This document shows positions 33,570 to 46,045 of a stretch of 64,000 nt of DNA, piece by piece. Location: NCBI GenBank assembly GCA_950097015.1, contig CATNEN010000024.1:2485501-2549500 (forward strand), given 5' to 3'. Origin of the DNA: Macrostomum hystrix (Eukaryota; Platyhelminthes; Macrostomidae). Made by a program: the position numbers and the translations under genes. A model generated the notes under the pieces. That model was not told where the DNA came from, made no database searches, and saw only the letters and a list, made by a program, of their open reading frames with translations. The stretch's first letter is position 1. Each line of letters opens with the position of its first letter.

Positions 33570-36500
33570 ATGGCTTCTTTGATTGACGAGTTGGGTCGCA
33601 GGCGGGTTATTCACATTCAAGTGATTAGATTTGACTTGTCTGAGGGCTATGCTGTAAGTTTTCAGATTTGTACTTGTTACTTGTACAGACTTGTATTTTG
33701 TTAAGAATCAAATAAACTAAATAGTCTGCTATCTTTCCAACAATTTTAGAACTATGAGATCGAGATTCGCATTGCAGATGTGCATTGGCACGTTCGTCGA
33801 AGATACAGCGAATTTTTCACTCTGCATCAGATAGTGAGTCTAGAAAAATGATCCCCATTTTATTTCTCTTTTTAACGAAGATTTCTGTTAGACTACTGCC
33901 CCCAAATCCCCAGTACTCTACTGCCCCCAAATCCCCAGTACTCTACTGCCCCCAAATCCCCAGTACTCTACTGCCCCCAAATCCCCAGTACTCAACTGCC
34001 CCCAAATCCCCAGTACTCTACTGCCCCCAAATCCCCAGTACTCTACTGCCCCCAAATCTCCAGAAGCTTAGTGCCTCTCTAAATACCAAGTAGATTACTG
34101 CCTCACCGAATCCCAAGTAGATTAGTGCCTCTCTAAATCCCAAGTAGATTAGTGCTTCTCTAAATCCCAAGTAGATTAGTGCCTCTCTAAATCCCAAGTA
34201 GATTAGTGCCTCTCTAAATCCCAAGTAGATTAGTGCCTCTCTAAATCCCAAGTAGATTAGTGCCTCTCTAAATCCCAAGTAGATTAGTGCCTCTCTAAAT
34301 CCCAAGTAGATTAGTGCTTCTCTAAATCCCAAGTAGATTAGTGCCTCTCAAAATCCCAAGTAGATTAGTGCCTCTCAAAATCCCAAGTAGATTAGTGCCT
34401 CTCCAAATCCCAAGTAGATTAGTGCCTCTCTAAATCCCAAGTAGATTAGTGCTTCTCTAAATCCCAAGTAGATTAGTGCCTCTCTAAATCCCAAGTAGAT
34501 TAGTGCTTCTCTAAATCCCAAGTAGATTAGTGCCTCTCTAAATCCCAAGTAGAATTGTGCCTCTCCGAATCCCAAGTGGATTAGTGCCTCTCATAATCCC
34601 AAGTAGATTAGTGCTTCTCTAAATCCCAAGTAGATTAGTGCCTCTCTAAATCCCAAGTAGATTAGTGCTTCTCTAAATCCCAAGTAGATTAGTGCCTCTC
34701 TAAATCCCAAGTAGAATTGTGCCTCTCCGAATCCCAAGTGGATTAGTGCCTCTCATAATCCCAAGTAGATTAGTGCCTCTCTAAATCCCAAGTAGATTAG
34801 TGCCTCTCTAAATCCCAAGTAGATTAGTGCCTCTCTAAATCCCAAGTAGATTAGTGCCTCTCTAAATCCCAAGTAGATTAGTGCCTCTCCAAATCCCAAG
34901 TGGATTAGTGCCTCTCCAAATCCCAAGTAGATTAGTGCCTCTCTAAATCCCAAGTAGATTAGTGCCTCTCCGAATCCCAAGTAGATTAGTGCCTCTCTAA
35001 ATCCCAAGTAGATTAGTGCCTCTCCGAATCCCAAGTAGATTAGTGCCTCTCTAAATCCCAAGTAGATTAGTGCCTCTCTAAATCCCAAGTAGATTAGTGC
35101 CTCTCTAAATCCCAAGTAGATTAGTGCCTCTCCAAATCCCAAGTAGATTAGTGCCTCTCCAAATCCCAAGTAGATTAGTGCCTCTCTAAATCCCAAGTAG
35201 ATTAGTGCCTCTCTAAATCCCAAGTAGATTAGTGCCTCTCCAAATCCCAAGTAGATTAGTGCCTCTCCAAATCCCAAGTAGATTAGTGCCTCTCCAAATC
35301 CCAAGTAGATTAGTGCCTCTCTAAATCCCAAGTAGATTAGTGCCTCTCTAAATCCCAAGTAGATTACCGCAAAGTTTTTTATAAAAATGTTTGCAGTTAT
35401 CCAATGAGCACGCATTTGAAATGCGCCACCTGTCTGCCAAGCTGCCGGCAAAGAAAGCGTCCTTCGTCGGTGGCGCGTCAGTTCGACTGGCCGAGGCGCG
35501 ACAGAAAGCTTTGACAGCCTATCTGCAGTGCCTAGTGGGCGCGTTTGACTGTTTGCCAGCGATTCTGGCCAAGTTTTTACTGTGGGACAAATATGTAAGC
35601 CGGTGTTAGTGTGTACTGTTTTGGGGTTAACACCTACCAGACTACATAGTAATGAGAGTAGCTATAAACTTGAAATAGGTTTCGTCAAAGAAGGACCTAT
35701 TCAAACACTTACGTGCATTAATTATACAATTCGTTCAGGAAGTGCAGGGCATCACGGCTAGTCTAGCTGAGCACATATTCGAGAAGGGCTCCTATTGGCT
35801 GTCCAGTCGACACACTTTCGAGTTCTCTGTAGTGCAAATTTACGCCATCAATCGTCGACTAGAGATTGCCGTGCCTACTTGCCGTGAGTTATTGTTTCTT
35901 AAAGCTTGTTGCAAGTGTAATAATTATTTTTTGACACTAGTCTTTTTAATGCAACTTTTTAATTGTAAGATTCTCTGAAAATAGTCTAAGTACTCGTAGA
36001 TCAAAAGAAGTAATGTTCAAATTATAGATTCGAGCGGCGATAACCTCGAGTTTGGATTTTTTTTATTCTTACTGAGTGTCAATTTCTCACTACTCAGTAA
36101 AAATGAAAAAACCAACACTCAAGGCTATCGCATCTGTGCTAGAGTTCTGGGCATCTGTGATGGATGCTGGGAGTCTGTGATTGATGCTGGGAGTCTGTCA
36201 TGGATGCTGGGAGTCTGTCATGGATGCTGGGAGTCTGTGATTGATGCTGGGAGTCTGTGATGGATGCTGGGAGTCTGTCATGGATGCTGGGAGTCTGTGA
36301 TGGATGCTGGGAGTCTGTGATGGATGCTGGGAGTCTGTGATGGATGCTGGGAGTCTGTGATGGATGCTGAAAGGCTGTGATTAATGCTGGGAGTCTGTGA
36401 TGGATGCTGGGAGTCTGTGATGGATGCTGGGAGTCTGTGATGGATGCTGAAAGGCTGTGATTAATGCTGGGAGTCTGTGATGGATGCTGGGAGTCTGTGA

Positions 36501-39500
36501 TGGATGCTAGGAGTCTGTCATGGATGCTGGGAGTCTGTCATGGATGCTGGGAGTCTGTGATGGATGCTGGGAGTTTGTCATGGATGCTGGGAGTCTGTGA
36601 TTGATGCTGGGAGTCTGTGATGGATGCTGGCAGTCTGTGATGGATGCTGGGAGTCTGTGATGGATGCTGGGAGTCTGTGATTGATGCTGGGAGTCGTGAT
36701 GGATGCTGGGCGTATAGAGAGCTAAATGCTAGGTAGAGAAGCCCATGAACTAAAGCTTATATACATTTGAACAGTATTTTTTATGTTTACGTTTAATTCG
36801 TGGCTATTGATAATTGCAAAAATGAGGGGCTCATATTTGCTAGTCTACTATACTAACTAAAGCGAATTCCTGTAAAATCGCCATTCTGACAGAACCCGGC
36901 AGCAGCTTCCGGTCAGATTTTGGCCATCTATTAGAATTCGTTGCCAGATTAGAAGTGGCTGGCATATACGGCAGTCCATGCGGCCAGTACGGCAGCAGCA
37001 GCTTGCCAGTTGACAGACTGCCAGTCAATCTGTCACCATTCCGCAGTCTGCGCCGCCTCCAGCTCACCTGGATCCGGCCCGGCCAGGTGACCGGCTTAGA
37101 CCGGCTGCTCCTCACTGACCTGCTACTGCGCAGATGCTCACCTGACAGCGAATCAGAAAGCTGGACAGATGCCGAGCTGAAAATGTTATTGAATCAGCTG
37201 CCTTCAGCGTTGGAAAGATTCACTGCCGAATCCGTGGCTAGAGTCAGACTAGAACGCCTCTTGGGACCAGATCGAGCCGCTAAGTTGGAGCTCAATGGCT
37301 GTAGACCGCCAGTACATGAGAATGAACAATTATTTACTATACCAACTAGTCGGTCAAGAACGGAATTGTCGCAAACTGTTATTGACAGTCCACGTAGTCG
37401 TAAAAGTTTATCGCCAATAACCTTTTCTGCTAGCGGTGAGTCTTTTTATGTACTAAACTTTCCTTGATTTACTAGTGGACATGACAAGCGAAGCGACGGA
37501 TAAAAGTGATAAGTAGAGTGATGGATAAGAGTGACAAGTAGAGTGATGGATAAGAGTGACAAGTAGAGTGATGGATAAGAGTGACAAGTAGAGTGATGGA
37601 TAAGAGTGACAAGTATAGTGACGGATAAGAGTGACAAGTAGAGTGACGGATAAGAATGACAAGAAGAGTGACGGATAAGAGTGACAAGTAGAGTGACGGA
37701 TAAGAGATTACCCACGGAAAGAGTTTCACTCCATCAACTCCTCAGGCAGTTTGGCGGGCAATACTCCAGTCGCGAACTCGCCGGCAAACGCCACAGCGTC
37801 AGTGCCAGCAAGTGAGCATTTTCCCTCTGCCGCTGGTTTAATAGAGCCAGAACTGGCCCCGTTCGCCAGCGGTCAACACCTGACTTCAGTCGCCTTCAGC
37901 TCGGATGTCCTGTCGCTTGTCGCCTGTCGACTATTAACCGACGCCACAGCTGACCCAGTTGAAGATGAAGACGAAGCTTCCAGCCACCTGGCCAGCCTGA
38001 CCGCCTCTGGCCGACTCCATCTGGACGGCGCCGACTGCGGACCGGTCGTGAGCCTGGCACTGGGTCCCGGAGATGCCTGTCTGACTATGCGGCTCGACGA
38101 CAACTGCCGCCGGGTCCCCAGCCACCGCCACAGCTCCTGCCGTTGCCTGGTACTGGGGCCGCGCCTCGCTTGCCAGTGGGCAGCTGCTCTCCCGCATCGT
38201 CCAGCGCGTCGCCTGACCGCCAGTCGAGCGATGCGTTGCTTTGGCATCAAGGGCCGGGCCAGATTCTACTCGCTGGGGCTCCTGCTGACCGGAGTGCACC
38301 AGCTGGTTAGCCTGCTGGTTACTGACCATCTGCTGCTGCTCATTGACGAGACCGCCAGCCTGGCCGACGGTGTTGGATTGCCGCCGCTGTCTATGGCCGA
38401 AATTGGAGACGAAGTCACCAGCGTTAATGGCGAAACTAGTGAATTTCGAGGTGGTTCTACTGGTGATGTACTTTTCTCCGAAAATCGTCCAATCGGAACG
38501 GAGATGAGCGCCAATGATCAGCAAACAGGTGTTCATATTGATGGTAGTTATCTAGAAGCAGGCGGTGATATTGATGAACCACCAGCAAGTGTTGCGACTG
38601 ATGTTCAAGATCAACGCCAAGATAAAGAATGCAGTGTTAGTATTGATAGCCAGGGTCAAAAGTTGAGTAGTGAGATTGATTGTCTAGATCAAAAAGTGTA
38701 TCGCCAGATAGTTAGCACCGATCAACAGGAAGCGACCCGTGTGATTGATTGTCAAGATGAGCAACTGACTCATGCCATTGATTGCAACATTCAACAAGCA
38801 GATGGCGAGATTGATCAGAAAGCGAGTAATGAGATTGATCATCAAGCGAGTGGTGAGACTGATCATCAAGCGAGTGGTGAGATTGAACATCAAGCGAGTG
38901 GTGAGATTGAACATCAAGCGAGTGGTGAGATTGAACATCAAGCGAGTGGTGAGATTGATCATCAAGCGAGCGGTGAGATTGAACATCAAGCGAGTAATGA
39001 GATTGATCATCAAGCGAGCGGTGAGACTGATCATCAAGCGAGTAATGAGATTGATCATCAAGCGAGTGGTGAGACTGATCATCAAGCGAGTAATGAGACT
39101 GATCATCAAGCGAGTGGTGAGATTGAACATCAAGCGAGTGGTGAGACTGATCATCAAGCGAGTAATGAGATTGATCATCAAGCGAGCGGTGAGATTGAAC
39201 ATCAAGCGAGTGGTGATATTGATCATCAAGCGAGCGGTGAGATTGATCAACAAGCGAGTGGTGAGATTGATCAACAAGCGAGTGGTGAGACTGATCATCA
39301 AGCGAGTTATCAACAAGCGAGTGGTGAGATTCATCATCAAGCAAGCGGTGAGATTGATCATCAAGCGAGTGGCGAGATTGATCATCAAGCGAGTGGTGAG
39401 ATTGATCATCAAGCGAGTGGTGAGATTGATCATCAAGCGAGCGGTGAGATTGATCATCAAGCGAGTAATGAGATTGATCATCAAGCGAGCGGTGAGATTG

Positions 39501-42118
39501 ATCATCAAGCGAGTAATGAGACTGATCATCAAGCGAGTGGTGAGATTGATCATCAAGCGAGCGGTGAGATTGATCAACAAGCGAGTGGTGAGACTGATCA
39601 TCAAGCGAGTGATCAACAAGCGAGTGGTGAGACTGATCATCAAGCGAGTGATCAACAAGCGAGTGGTGAGACTGATCATCAAGCGAGTGATCAACAAGCG
39701 AGTGGTGAGACTGATCATCAAGCGAGTGATCAACAAGCGAGTGGTGAGACTGATCATCAAGTGAGTGATCATCAAGCGAGTGGTGAGACTGATCATCAAG
39801 CGAGTGGTGAGACTGATCATCAAGCGAGTGATCAACAAGCGAGTGGTGAGACTGATCATCAAGCGAGTGATCATCAAGCGAGTGGTGAGACTGATCATCA
39901 AGCGAGTGATCAACAAGCGAGTGGTGAGATTGATCATCAAGCGAGCGGTGAGATTGATCATCAAGCGAGTGGTGAGACTGATCATCAAGCGAGTGGTGAG
40001 ACTGATCATCAAGCGAGTGATCAACAAGCGAGTGGTGAGACTGATCATCAAGCGAGTGATCATCAAGCGAGTGGTGAGACTGATCATCAAGCGAGTGATC
40101 AACAAGCGAGTGGTGAGATTGATCATCAAGCGAGTGGTGAGATTGATCATCAAGCGAGTGGTGAGATTGATCATCAAGCGAGTGGTGAGACTGATCATCA
40201 AGCGAGTGATCATCAAGCGAGTGGCGAGATTGATCATCAAGCGAGTGGCGAGATTGATCATCAAGCGAGTGGTGAGACTGATCATCAAGCGAGTGATCAA
40301 CAAGCGAGTGGTGAGACTGATCATCAAGCGAGTGATCAACAAGCGAGTGGTGAGACTGATCATCAAGCGAGTGATCAACAAGCGAGTGGTGAGACTGATC
40401 ATCAAGCGAGTGATCAACAAGCGAGTGGTGAGACTGATCATCAAGCGAGTGATCAACAAGCGAGTGGTGAGACTGATCATCAAGCGAGTGATCAACAAGC
40501 GAGTGGTGAGACTGATCATCAAGCGAGTGATCAACAAGCGAGTGGTGAGACTGATCATCAAGCGAGCCATGAGATTGATCATCAAGCGAGTCGTGAGATT
40601 GATCATCAAAGTAATGATGGAATTGACAGCCAAGATCAGATAGCATGTGCTCAACCATCCTGCTCACCTGAACAAAAGCGTCAACTGGCTTCAGCACTGA
40701 TTAATGCAGAGGGTATTAGTGGGACCAATGCGGGTTCGCACTGTTCAGAATTGACGGCAAACAGAGACTCAACTGCCGTCATAAAAGACCCCAACGTGAG
40801 TGCTGATATGGTCCTATCCATGTCGTATGACATTGACCGTGGTATTCCCGAAGAGCAGGACGAAGGCAATGTCAGCGGTATCAGAGCTACGTACCGGGCC
40901 AGCCTATTGAGCAGTTTTCACCTATCTGCAATTCTTCAAGCCGAAGCTACAGACGTCGCTGAAGCGGTTGGCGGCGCGGACTGTCACGGAGTTCGGCTGC
41001 AGCTAGCCGGAGAGCTGGCCTTCCCCAGCATCCTGCTCGGCCTACCCTGTCCGCTGCTTCGGCATCGCCTTCTGGAGGCGCTCTGTGTTGCTGAGGCCGG
41101 TCTAAAAACTGAGCCAGAGACACGTGAAGGAGCAGAAGCGAATGTGCCAGCGAAGAGCAATGCTACACCACAGGCAGAAGTCGGTACAGTGCAACCAGCG
41201 GCAGTGAAATTCTCGTGTCCAGTTGTTTCCTATCATCAGCCCGGAGTACAGCAAATGGCGGATGTGGCCCTAACGCACAATGGCTCTAGAATTTTAATAC
41301 GCGCCCAATCGAGCAGTGCCGTCTTGCTGGACTGCCAACCAGTTGATCTCGACTCCGTTCACGTCGGACTTTTCGGCGCCAGTCTGAGATTCGTTGGCAG
41401 CTCGGGCGATCGCAGAGCGGAGGCCCCCGACATCACGCTGCTGACGCGCGATCTGACTGTCACGGAGAGCATTGTAGACCGCTTGCGAAACTGCCACCCG
41501 GGTGGCAACGAACAGGCAAACTCGACGCTAGACGATGATTTCGACACCGATGACCCGTCGCGATTGTTCTATTCGGCGATGCGCCGCGGCAGTTTCCGCT
41601 GTCCTGGCGGCCGGCCGGTTGTGCACTATTGGCCAGGCGAGGAACGCCTAGAACCACTGAGACTGCTCCTGACCTGCTCGGAGCTGCTGTTCTATTCGCT
41701 GCTGCCAATCACAAACGCCGAGGCGGCCGGCATCATTCAAGCCGACGAGGGCGAAGAGGCTTCGGGAGCCGTCCAGCCGCCGCTGGCCCTGGTGTTGACA
41801 GACTGCTGCGCCGCTGTGCTGTGGCACAATGTCGCTCAGTATCCGCTGCCCAGATACGCGGATCGGCCAGCGGTCTGGCCAGAATTTCGTTGCCAACGAC
41901 GCCTAGCTCTGACGGACATCTCTGGCGTATTGTTGCGCACCTTTGATCCGACTCGGCTGATGCTGCGCTGCCGCGCTGGCGGCGAAGGCCTGTCAGGAGG
42001 CGACAGCGGCGGCAGATGCGGCGAGTTGGACCTGCCACTAATCAGCTCAAAAGAGGTTGACCGATTTGTTCGGACTCTGAGCTCGCTGTTGTCTGATCTT
42101 GATGTCACTTATGTTTGA
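33570..42118 (+). CDS. NISCH: Nischarin-like PX-domain protein with large repeat insertion
   Basis: Exons are 33570-33653, 33750-33833, 35397-35594, 35739-35883, 36893-37435 and 37746-42118, giving 1808 residues with all phases matching. Nischarin (IRAS) is an endosomal PX protein that binds PI3P, integrin alpha5 and Rac/PAK pathway proteins. Residues 1-122 form the PX domain (VIHIQVIRFD, NYEIEIRIADVHW, RRYSEFFTLHQ, LPAKK). ITASLAEHIFEKGSYWL with VVQIYAINRRLE follows, as in the vertebrate protein. Exon 5 has FGHLLEFVARLEVAG and FRSLRRLQLTW, after which vertebrate Nischarin continues into leucine-rich repeats that are absent here. Exon 6 carries about 600 residues of DHQASGE-type repeat (about 705-1307), then the conserved C-terminal region: DLDSVHVGLFGASLRFVG, LTRDLTVTESIVDRL, LLLTCSELLFYS, VAQYPLPRYAD and ALTDISGVLLRTFDPTRLML. 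The PX identity is secure. The exact N-terminus may extend into an upstream exon. Confidence 0.88.
33885..34075. repeat. 25-bp minisatellite in Nischarin intron 2
   Basis: About 8 copies of a 25-bp unit with the core TACTGCCCCCAAATCCCCAG. Confidence 0.95.
34076..35368. repeat. 27-bp minisatellite in Nischarin intron 2
   Basis: About 48 copies of a 27-bp unit with the core AAATCCCAAGTAGATTAGTG followed by CCTCTCT. It is directly adjacent to the 25-bp array, with a transition at AAATCTCCAGAAGCTTAGTG. The minus strand stays open as a nonapeptide repeat (GFREALIYL). It lies between conserved PX exons, so it is not coding. Confidence 0.97.
36140..36712. repeat. 20-bp minisatellite in Nischarin intron 4
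   Basis: About 28 units of GTCTGTGATGGATGCTGGGA with variants CATGGATG and TTGATGCT. Confidence 0.96.
37485..37705. repeat. 25-bp minisatellite in Nischarin intron 5
   Basis: About 9 units with the core AGAGTGATGGATAAGAGTGA followed by CAAGT. It fills most of the 310-nt intron. Confidence 0.95.
38806..40612 (+). repeat. Coding minisatellite inside Nischarin exon 6
   Basis: Mixed 24-bp and 15-bp units, with cores GATCATCAAGCGAGTGGTGA and GATCAACAAGCGAGT. They translate in frame as octapeptides DHQASGE(I/T) and pentapeptides DQQAS. Every length change is a multiple of three, so the frame is kept over 1.8 kb. The conserved frame continues on both sides in the same exon, which is why this array, unlike the others, is judged coding. 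The encoded stretch is acidic/polar and probably disordered. Confidence 0.92.
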
Positions 42119-42960
42119 TTGCCCTACAATTATCGGGGTACCTTTATAATTAAGGCATTTTTTACTTTTTCATTTTAATGTCTAACTTTTCAATTCAGAA
42201 GAATCTGCTCAATTAAAATTAATCTCTAAAAACATTCTCAAATATCATATTCTCTCTTATAGAATAATTCAGTAGCAATGTAGCGTTTAATTTATTTTTC
42301 TTGTAAAATGATTTGTGTGATTTTTTCCGCTTAGCTACAAGGATCACTTATCAGTATGTGTACATAATTTAGTCTGTACAGAACTTGGTGAATTATTGCC
42401 TTTATTGGTAAGCTAGATTTCTATAAAAATCTTTTTTATCGGCCAAGAATTCTGCCTGAATTGCCAAACAGAAAGTTTGTTACCGTTTAGTGAATATTTT
42501 TTTCTAATCATATAATTTTGCATCCATGGAATTATATGCAATGGTTTTTACAATAGTTTTTTCTTGGATAAAGCATCCTATACTACTGGAATACTACTAC
42601 AATGCTAGTTTACGGAACTTTTCATTACTCCCATATTGCTCTAAGAAATATAATGTCTGCCTTGTTCTATTCACAATGAATTTGTAAAATTTCGATGTTT
42701 AATTAGCTTTCTTGAAACCATCTTGAATGAATTCTCAGATCATCATTCGCTAAAGTTTTCTTACCTTGTGTTTTTCACTACATATCGGCGAAAGAAACTA
42801 GTAAAATTCGAAAAAAAAATAGTACGAATTGGGCCAGTGGCGAAAGTCACTCCCCCAAAAATTGATTGCACTCTATCCTGGATTCCTGGACAAGTAAATA
42901 TTTTCAGGATATTCGAGTCCAGAAAAGTCCTTAGTCCTTATTCAGTCCTTATTTTAGTAA
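42119..42960. other. Nischarin 3' flank
   Basis: AT-rich. The 3'UTR must lie here, but no single poly(A) signal stands out. No gene is supported. Confidence 0.4.
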
Positions 42961-42973
42961 AAAATTATTCAAG

Positions 42974-43046
42974 CGACCACGCCAGGACTCGAACCTGGAA
43001 TCTTCTGATCCGTAGTCAGACGCGTTATCCATTGCGCCACGCGGCC
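42974..43046 (-). tRNA. tRNA-Arg (anticodon ACG)
   Basis: A 73-nt cloverleaf on the minus strand. The acceptor stem GGCCGCG pairs with CGTGGTC with two G-U pairs, and the discriminator base is G. The D-arm region TGGCGCAATGGATAACGC contains the A box, the anticodon stem TCTGA/TCAGA encloses loop CTACGGA (anticodon ACG), and the T arm CCAGG-TTCGAGT-CCTGG contains the B box. The run of T on the transcribed strand just downstream (A run at about 42959-42965) is a Pol III terminator. No intron and no CCA are encoded. The sequence is close to animal tRNA-Arg(ACG), so it is probably a functional gene. Confidence 0.95.
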
Positions 43047-43261
43047 CTCGCTTGAGTTGATGCTTGAACTTGCACAATACAGTGATAAGTCGGCAAGCAA
43101 ACCATTGTTCGTTCTGCGACTTGATCATCTTGAGAAGGTTAACTGTACCTGATGGCTTGTGGTAATAGTCAAATTTCATCTGTGGTTGAGTCGCTCAGAG
43201 TACAGAAACCTGTAGTATATAATCGAACAACAAGAAGAGGGCTTTACTAAATGATAATTTC

Positions 43262-43780
43262 TACACCCGAACGGAACAACGCGTGCACACGAAACTCAAG
43301 AACAAGGGCCAAATTTTTGTTGCGCATCTTCTGAAACAAGAATCAAGTCGCCAGCTTTTCAGACCGTCGAGATATTCAATGTTTCTGGCCGAAGGTCAGA
43401 TTTTTTCAATAAGAGCTAGTGTATTTCATACACTTCTATGCACGAATTAGCACTGCGCCTCAGTTCGGCCTTGCCAGGCCTTCAAAATCGATCAGCATGT
43501 CACCCGAATGTGCCTGCATCATCTCCGTCTTCGGTGATCATGTAACTTTATCTAGAGTCTAGACGGACTGCTGGACCTTCAAGGGCTTCAACAGGTGGAG
43601 CTTCTTCAATTCTTCAATTTCACTGATCAAGCCTAAATATTAGGCGCTGCTCAACAACAGGACACCCTCGCCTAGTCTGTCAACCAATCAGTCACCAAAA
43701 AAATTCTGAGCGGGGAGGGGGAATTCGCCCCTGGGAATAAAAATTGACTGCAAAATGGCTTGATAGCCCTATTAATAAGA
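43262..43780 (+). mobile_element. Dispersed repeat family, copy 3
   Basis: The longest copy. It opens ACCCGAACGGAACAACGC like copy 1 (ACCCAAACGGAGCAACGC) and ends with CAAAATGGCTTG like copy 2. It contains GATCAGCATGTCACCCGAAT and the GCCTAAATATTAGGC palindrome. It combines the left end of copy 1 with the right end of copy 2, so it shows the full extent of about 520 bp. Confidence 0.82.
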
Positions 43781-44305
43781 TAATATTATCCGTAAAGACA
43801 AATTTATAATCCGAGTCTTATCTTGTCAGTCAAGATCATTTTAATTATATATTTTTCTACAGAAAATTATGTGTAATAATTTGATTCTGACTGCAAACGA
43901 GTTTAATAGTTTTATTCTGCAAGATATCGAGATAAGAAAATCGACGAAGAATGTCATATGAACACAAACAACAGGTACTACTTTTAGACAGTAAGTAGTA
44001 CAAACAGTTGAAAATACTGAAACCATATACTCGTACTAATAGTGTCACGTTCGATTGGAAAACAAATAAAAGAAAACGATAGACAAAACGATCATAAATA
44101 AAAATAGAGACGGAGAACAAGGATATGGTGTAAGATTAGGCTAAATTATCAGTACTTGTGTTTTTTAGAGAACAAAAGCGAAAATGCACACACAGAATGA
44201 TAACGAATGATACAAAGCACGCAATCTAACTGCTTTTAATTGTACATAAAGTATGACGGATAGAATATATTCATGTTTTAAGAGTTTACTATCTTGTATA
44301 ACAAG
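43781..44305. other. AT-rich intergenic region
   Basis: Short chance frames only. No RNA gene or coding exon was seen. Confidence 0.4.
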
Positions 44306-46045
44306 AGAACCACCTGTCTAACAGGTGAGCCATCTGTCCAACAGGTGAGCCTTCTGTCTAACAGGTGAGACATCAATCTAACAGGTGAGCCATCTATCTA
44401 AGAGGTGAGCCATCTGTCTAACAGGTGAGCCATCTATCTAAGAGGTGAACCAACTGTCTAACAGGTGAGCCATCAATCTAACAGGTGAGACATCAATCTA
44501 ACAGGTGAGCCATCTATCTAAGAGGTGAGCCATCTGTCTAACAGGTGAGCCATCTGTCTAACAGGTGAGCCATCTATCTAAGAGGTGAGCCATCTATCTA
44601 AGAGGTGAGCCATCTGTCTAACAGGTGAGCCATCTGTCTAACAGGTGAGCCATCTATCTAAGAGGTGAGCCATCTGTCTAACAGGTGAGCCATCTATCTA
44701 AGAGGTGAGCCATCTGTCTAACAGGTGAGCCATCTATCTAACAGGTGAGACATCAATCTAACAGGTGAGCCATCTATCTAAGAGGTGAGCCATCTATCTA
44801 AGAGGTGAGCCATCTGTCTAACAGGTGAGCCATCTGTCTAACAGGTGAGCCATCTGTCTAACAGGTGAGCCATCTATCTAAGAGGTGAGCCATCTGTCTA
44901 ACAGGTGAGCCATCTATCTAAGAGGTGAGCCATCTGTCTAACAGGTGAGCCATCTATCTAAGAGGTGAGCCATCTGTCTAACAGGTGAGCCATCTGTCTA
45001 ACAGGTGAGCCATCTGTCTAACAGCTGAGCCATCTGTCTAACAGGTGAGCCTTCTGTCTAACAGGTGAGCCATCAATCTAAGAGGTGAGCCATCTGTCTA
45101 ACAGGTGAGCCATCTATCTAAGAGGTGAGCCATCTGTCTAACAGGTGAGCCATCTGTCTAACAGCTGAGCCATCTGTCTAAGAGGTGAGCCATCTGTCTA
45201 ACAGGTGAGCCATCTGTCTAACAGGTGAGCCTTCTGTCTAACAGGTGAGCCTAACCTGTCTAACAGGTGAGCCATCTGTCTAACAGGTGAGCCATCTGTC
45301 TAACAGGTGAGCCATCTGTCTAACAGGTGAGCCTTCTGTCTAACAGGTGAGCCTAACCTGTCTAACAGGTGAGCCATCTGTCTAACAGGTGAGCCATCTG
45401 TCTAACAGGTGAGCCTTCTGTCTAACAGGTGAGCCTAACCTGTCTAACAGGTGAGCCATCTGTCTAACAGGTGAGCCATCTATCTAACAGGTGAGCCATC
45501 TATCTAACAGGTGAGACATCAATCTAAGAGGTGAGCCATTTGTCTAACAGGTGAGCCATCTGTCTAACAGGTGAGCCATCTGTCTAAGAGGTGAGCCTAC
45601 TGTCTAACAGGTGAGCCATCTGTCTAACAGGTGAGCCATCTGTCTAACAGGTGAGCCTTCTGTCTAACAGGTGAGCCTAACCTGTCTAACAGGTGAGCCA
45701 TCTGTCTAACAGGTGAGCCATCTGTCTAACAGGTGAGCCTTCTGTCTAACAGGTGAGCCTAACCTGTCTAACAGGTGAGCCATCTGTCTAACAGGTGAGC
45801 CATCTATCTAACAGGTGAGCCATCTATCTAACAGGTGAGACATCAATCTAAGAGGTGAGCCATTTGTCTAACAGGTGAGCCATCTGTCTAACAGGTGAGC
45901 CATCTGTCTAAGAGGTGAGCCTACTGTCTAACAGGTGAGCCTTCTGTCTAACAGGTGAGCCTAACCTGTCTAACAGATGAGCCATCTGTCTAACAGGTGA
46001 GCCTAACCTGTCTAACAGGTGAGCCATCTTGTCTGACAGGTAAGC
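44306..46045. repeat. 20-bp minisatellite downstream of SHANK
   Basis: About 85 units of GTGAGCCATCTGTCTAACAG with variants TATCTAAGAG, CAATCTAACAG and a CCTAACCTG insertion. Segments of several units are duplicated as blocks (about 45230-45530 and 45640-45900). On the plus strand each unit reads TCTAACAG|GTGAGC, a strong 3' splice site fused to a strong 5' splice site. Confidence 0.97.

Noticed and set aside
34018-35451. Minus-strand GFREALIYL repeat frames
   Set aside because: 27-bp array between two conserved Nischarin PX exons on the other strand.
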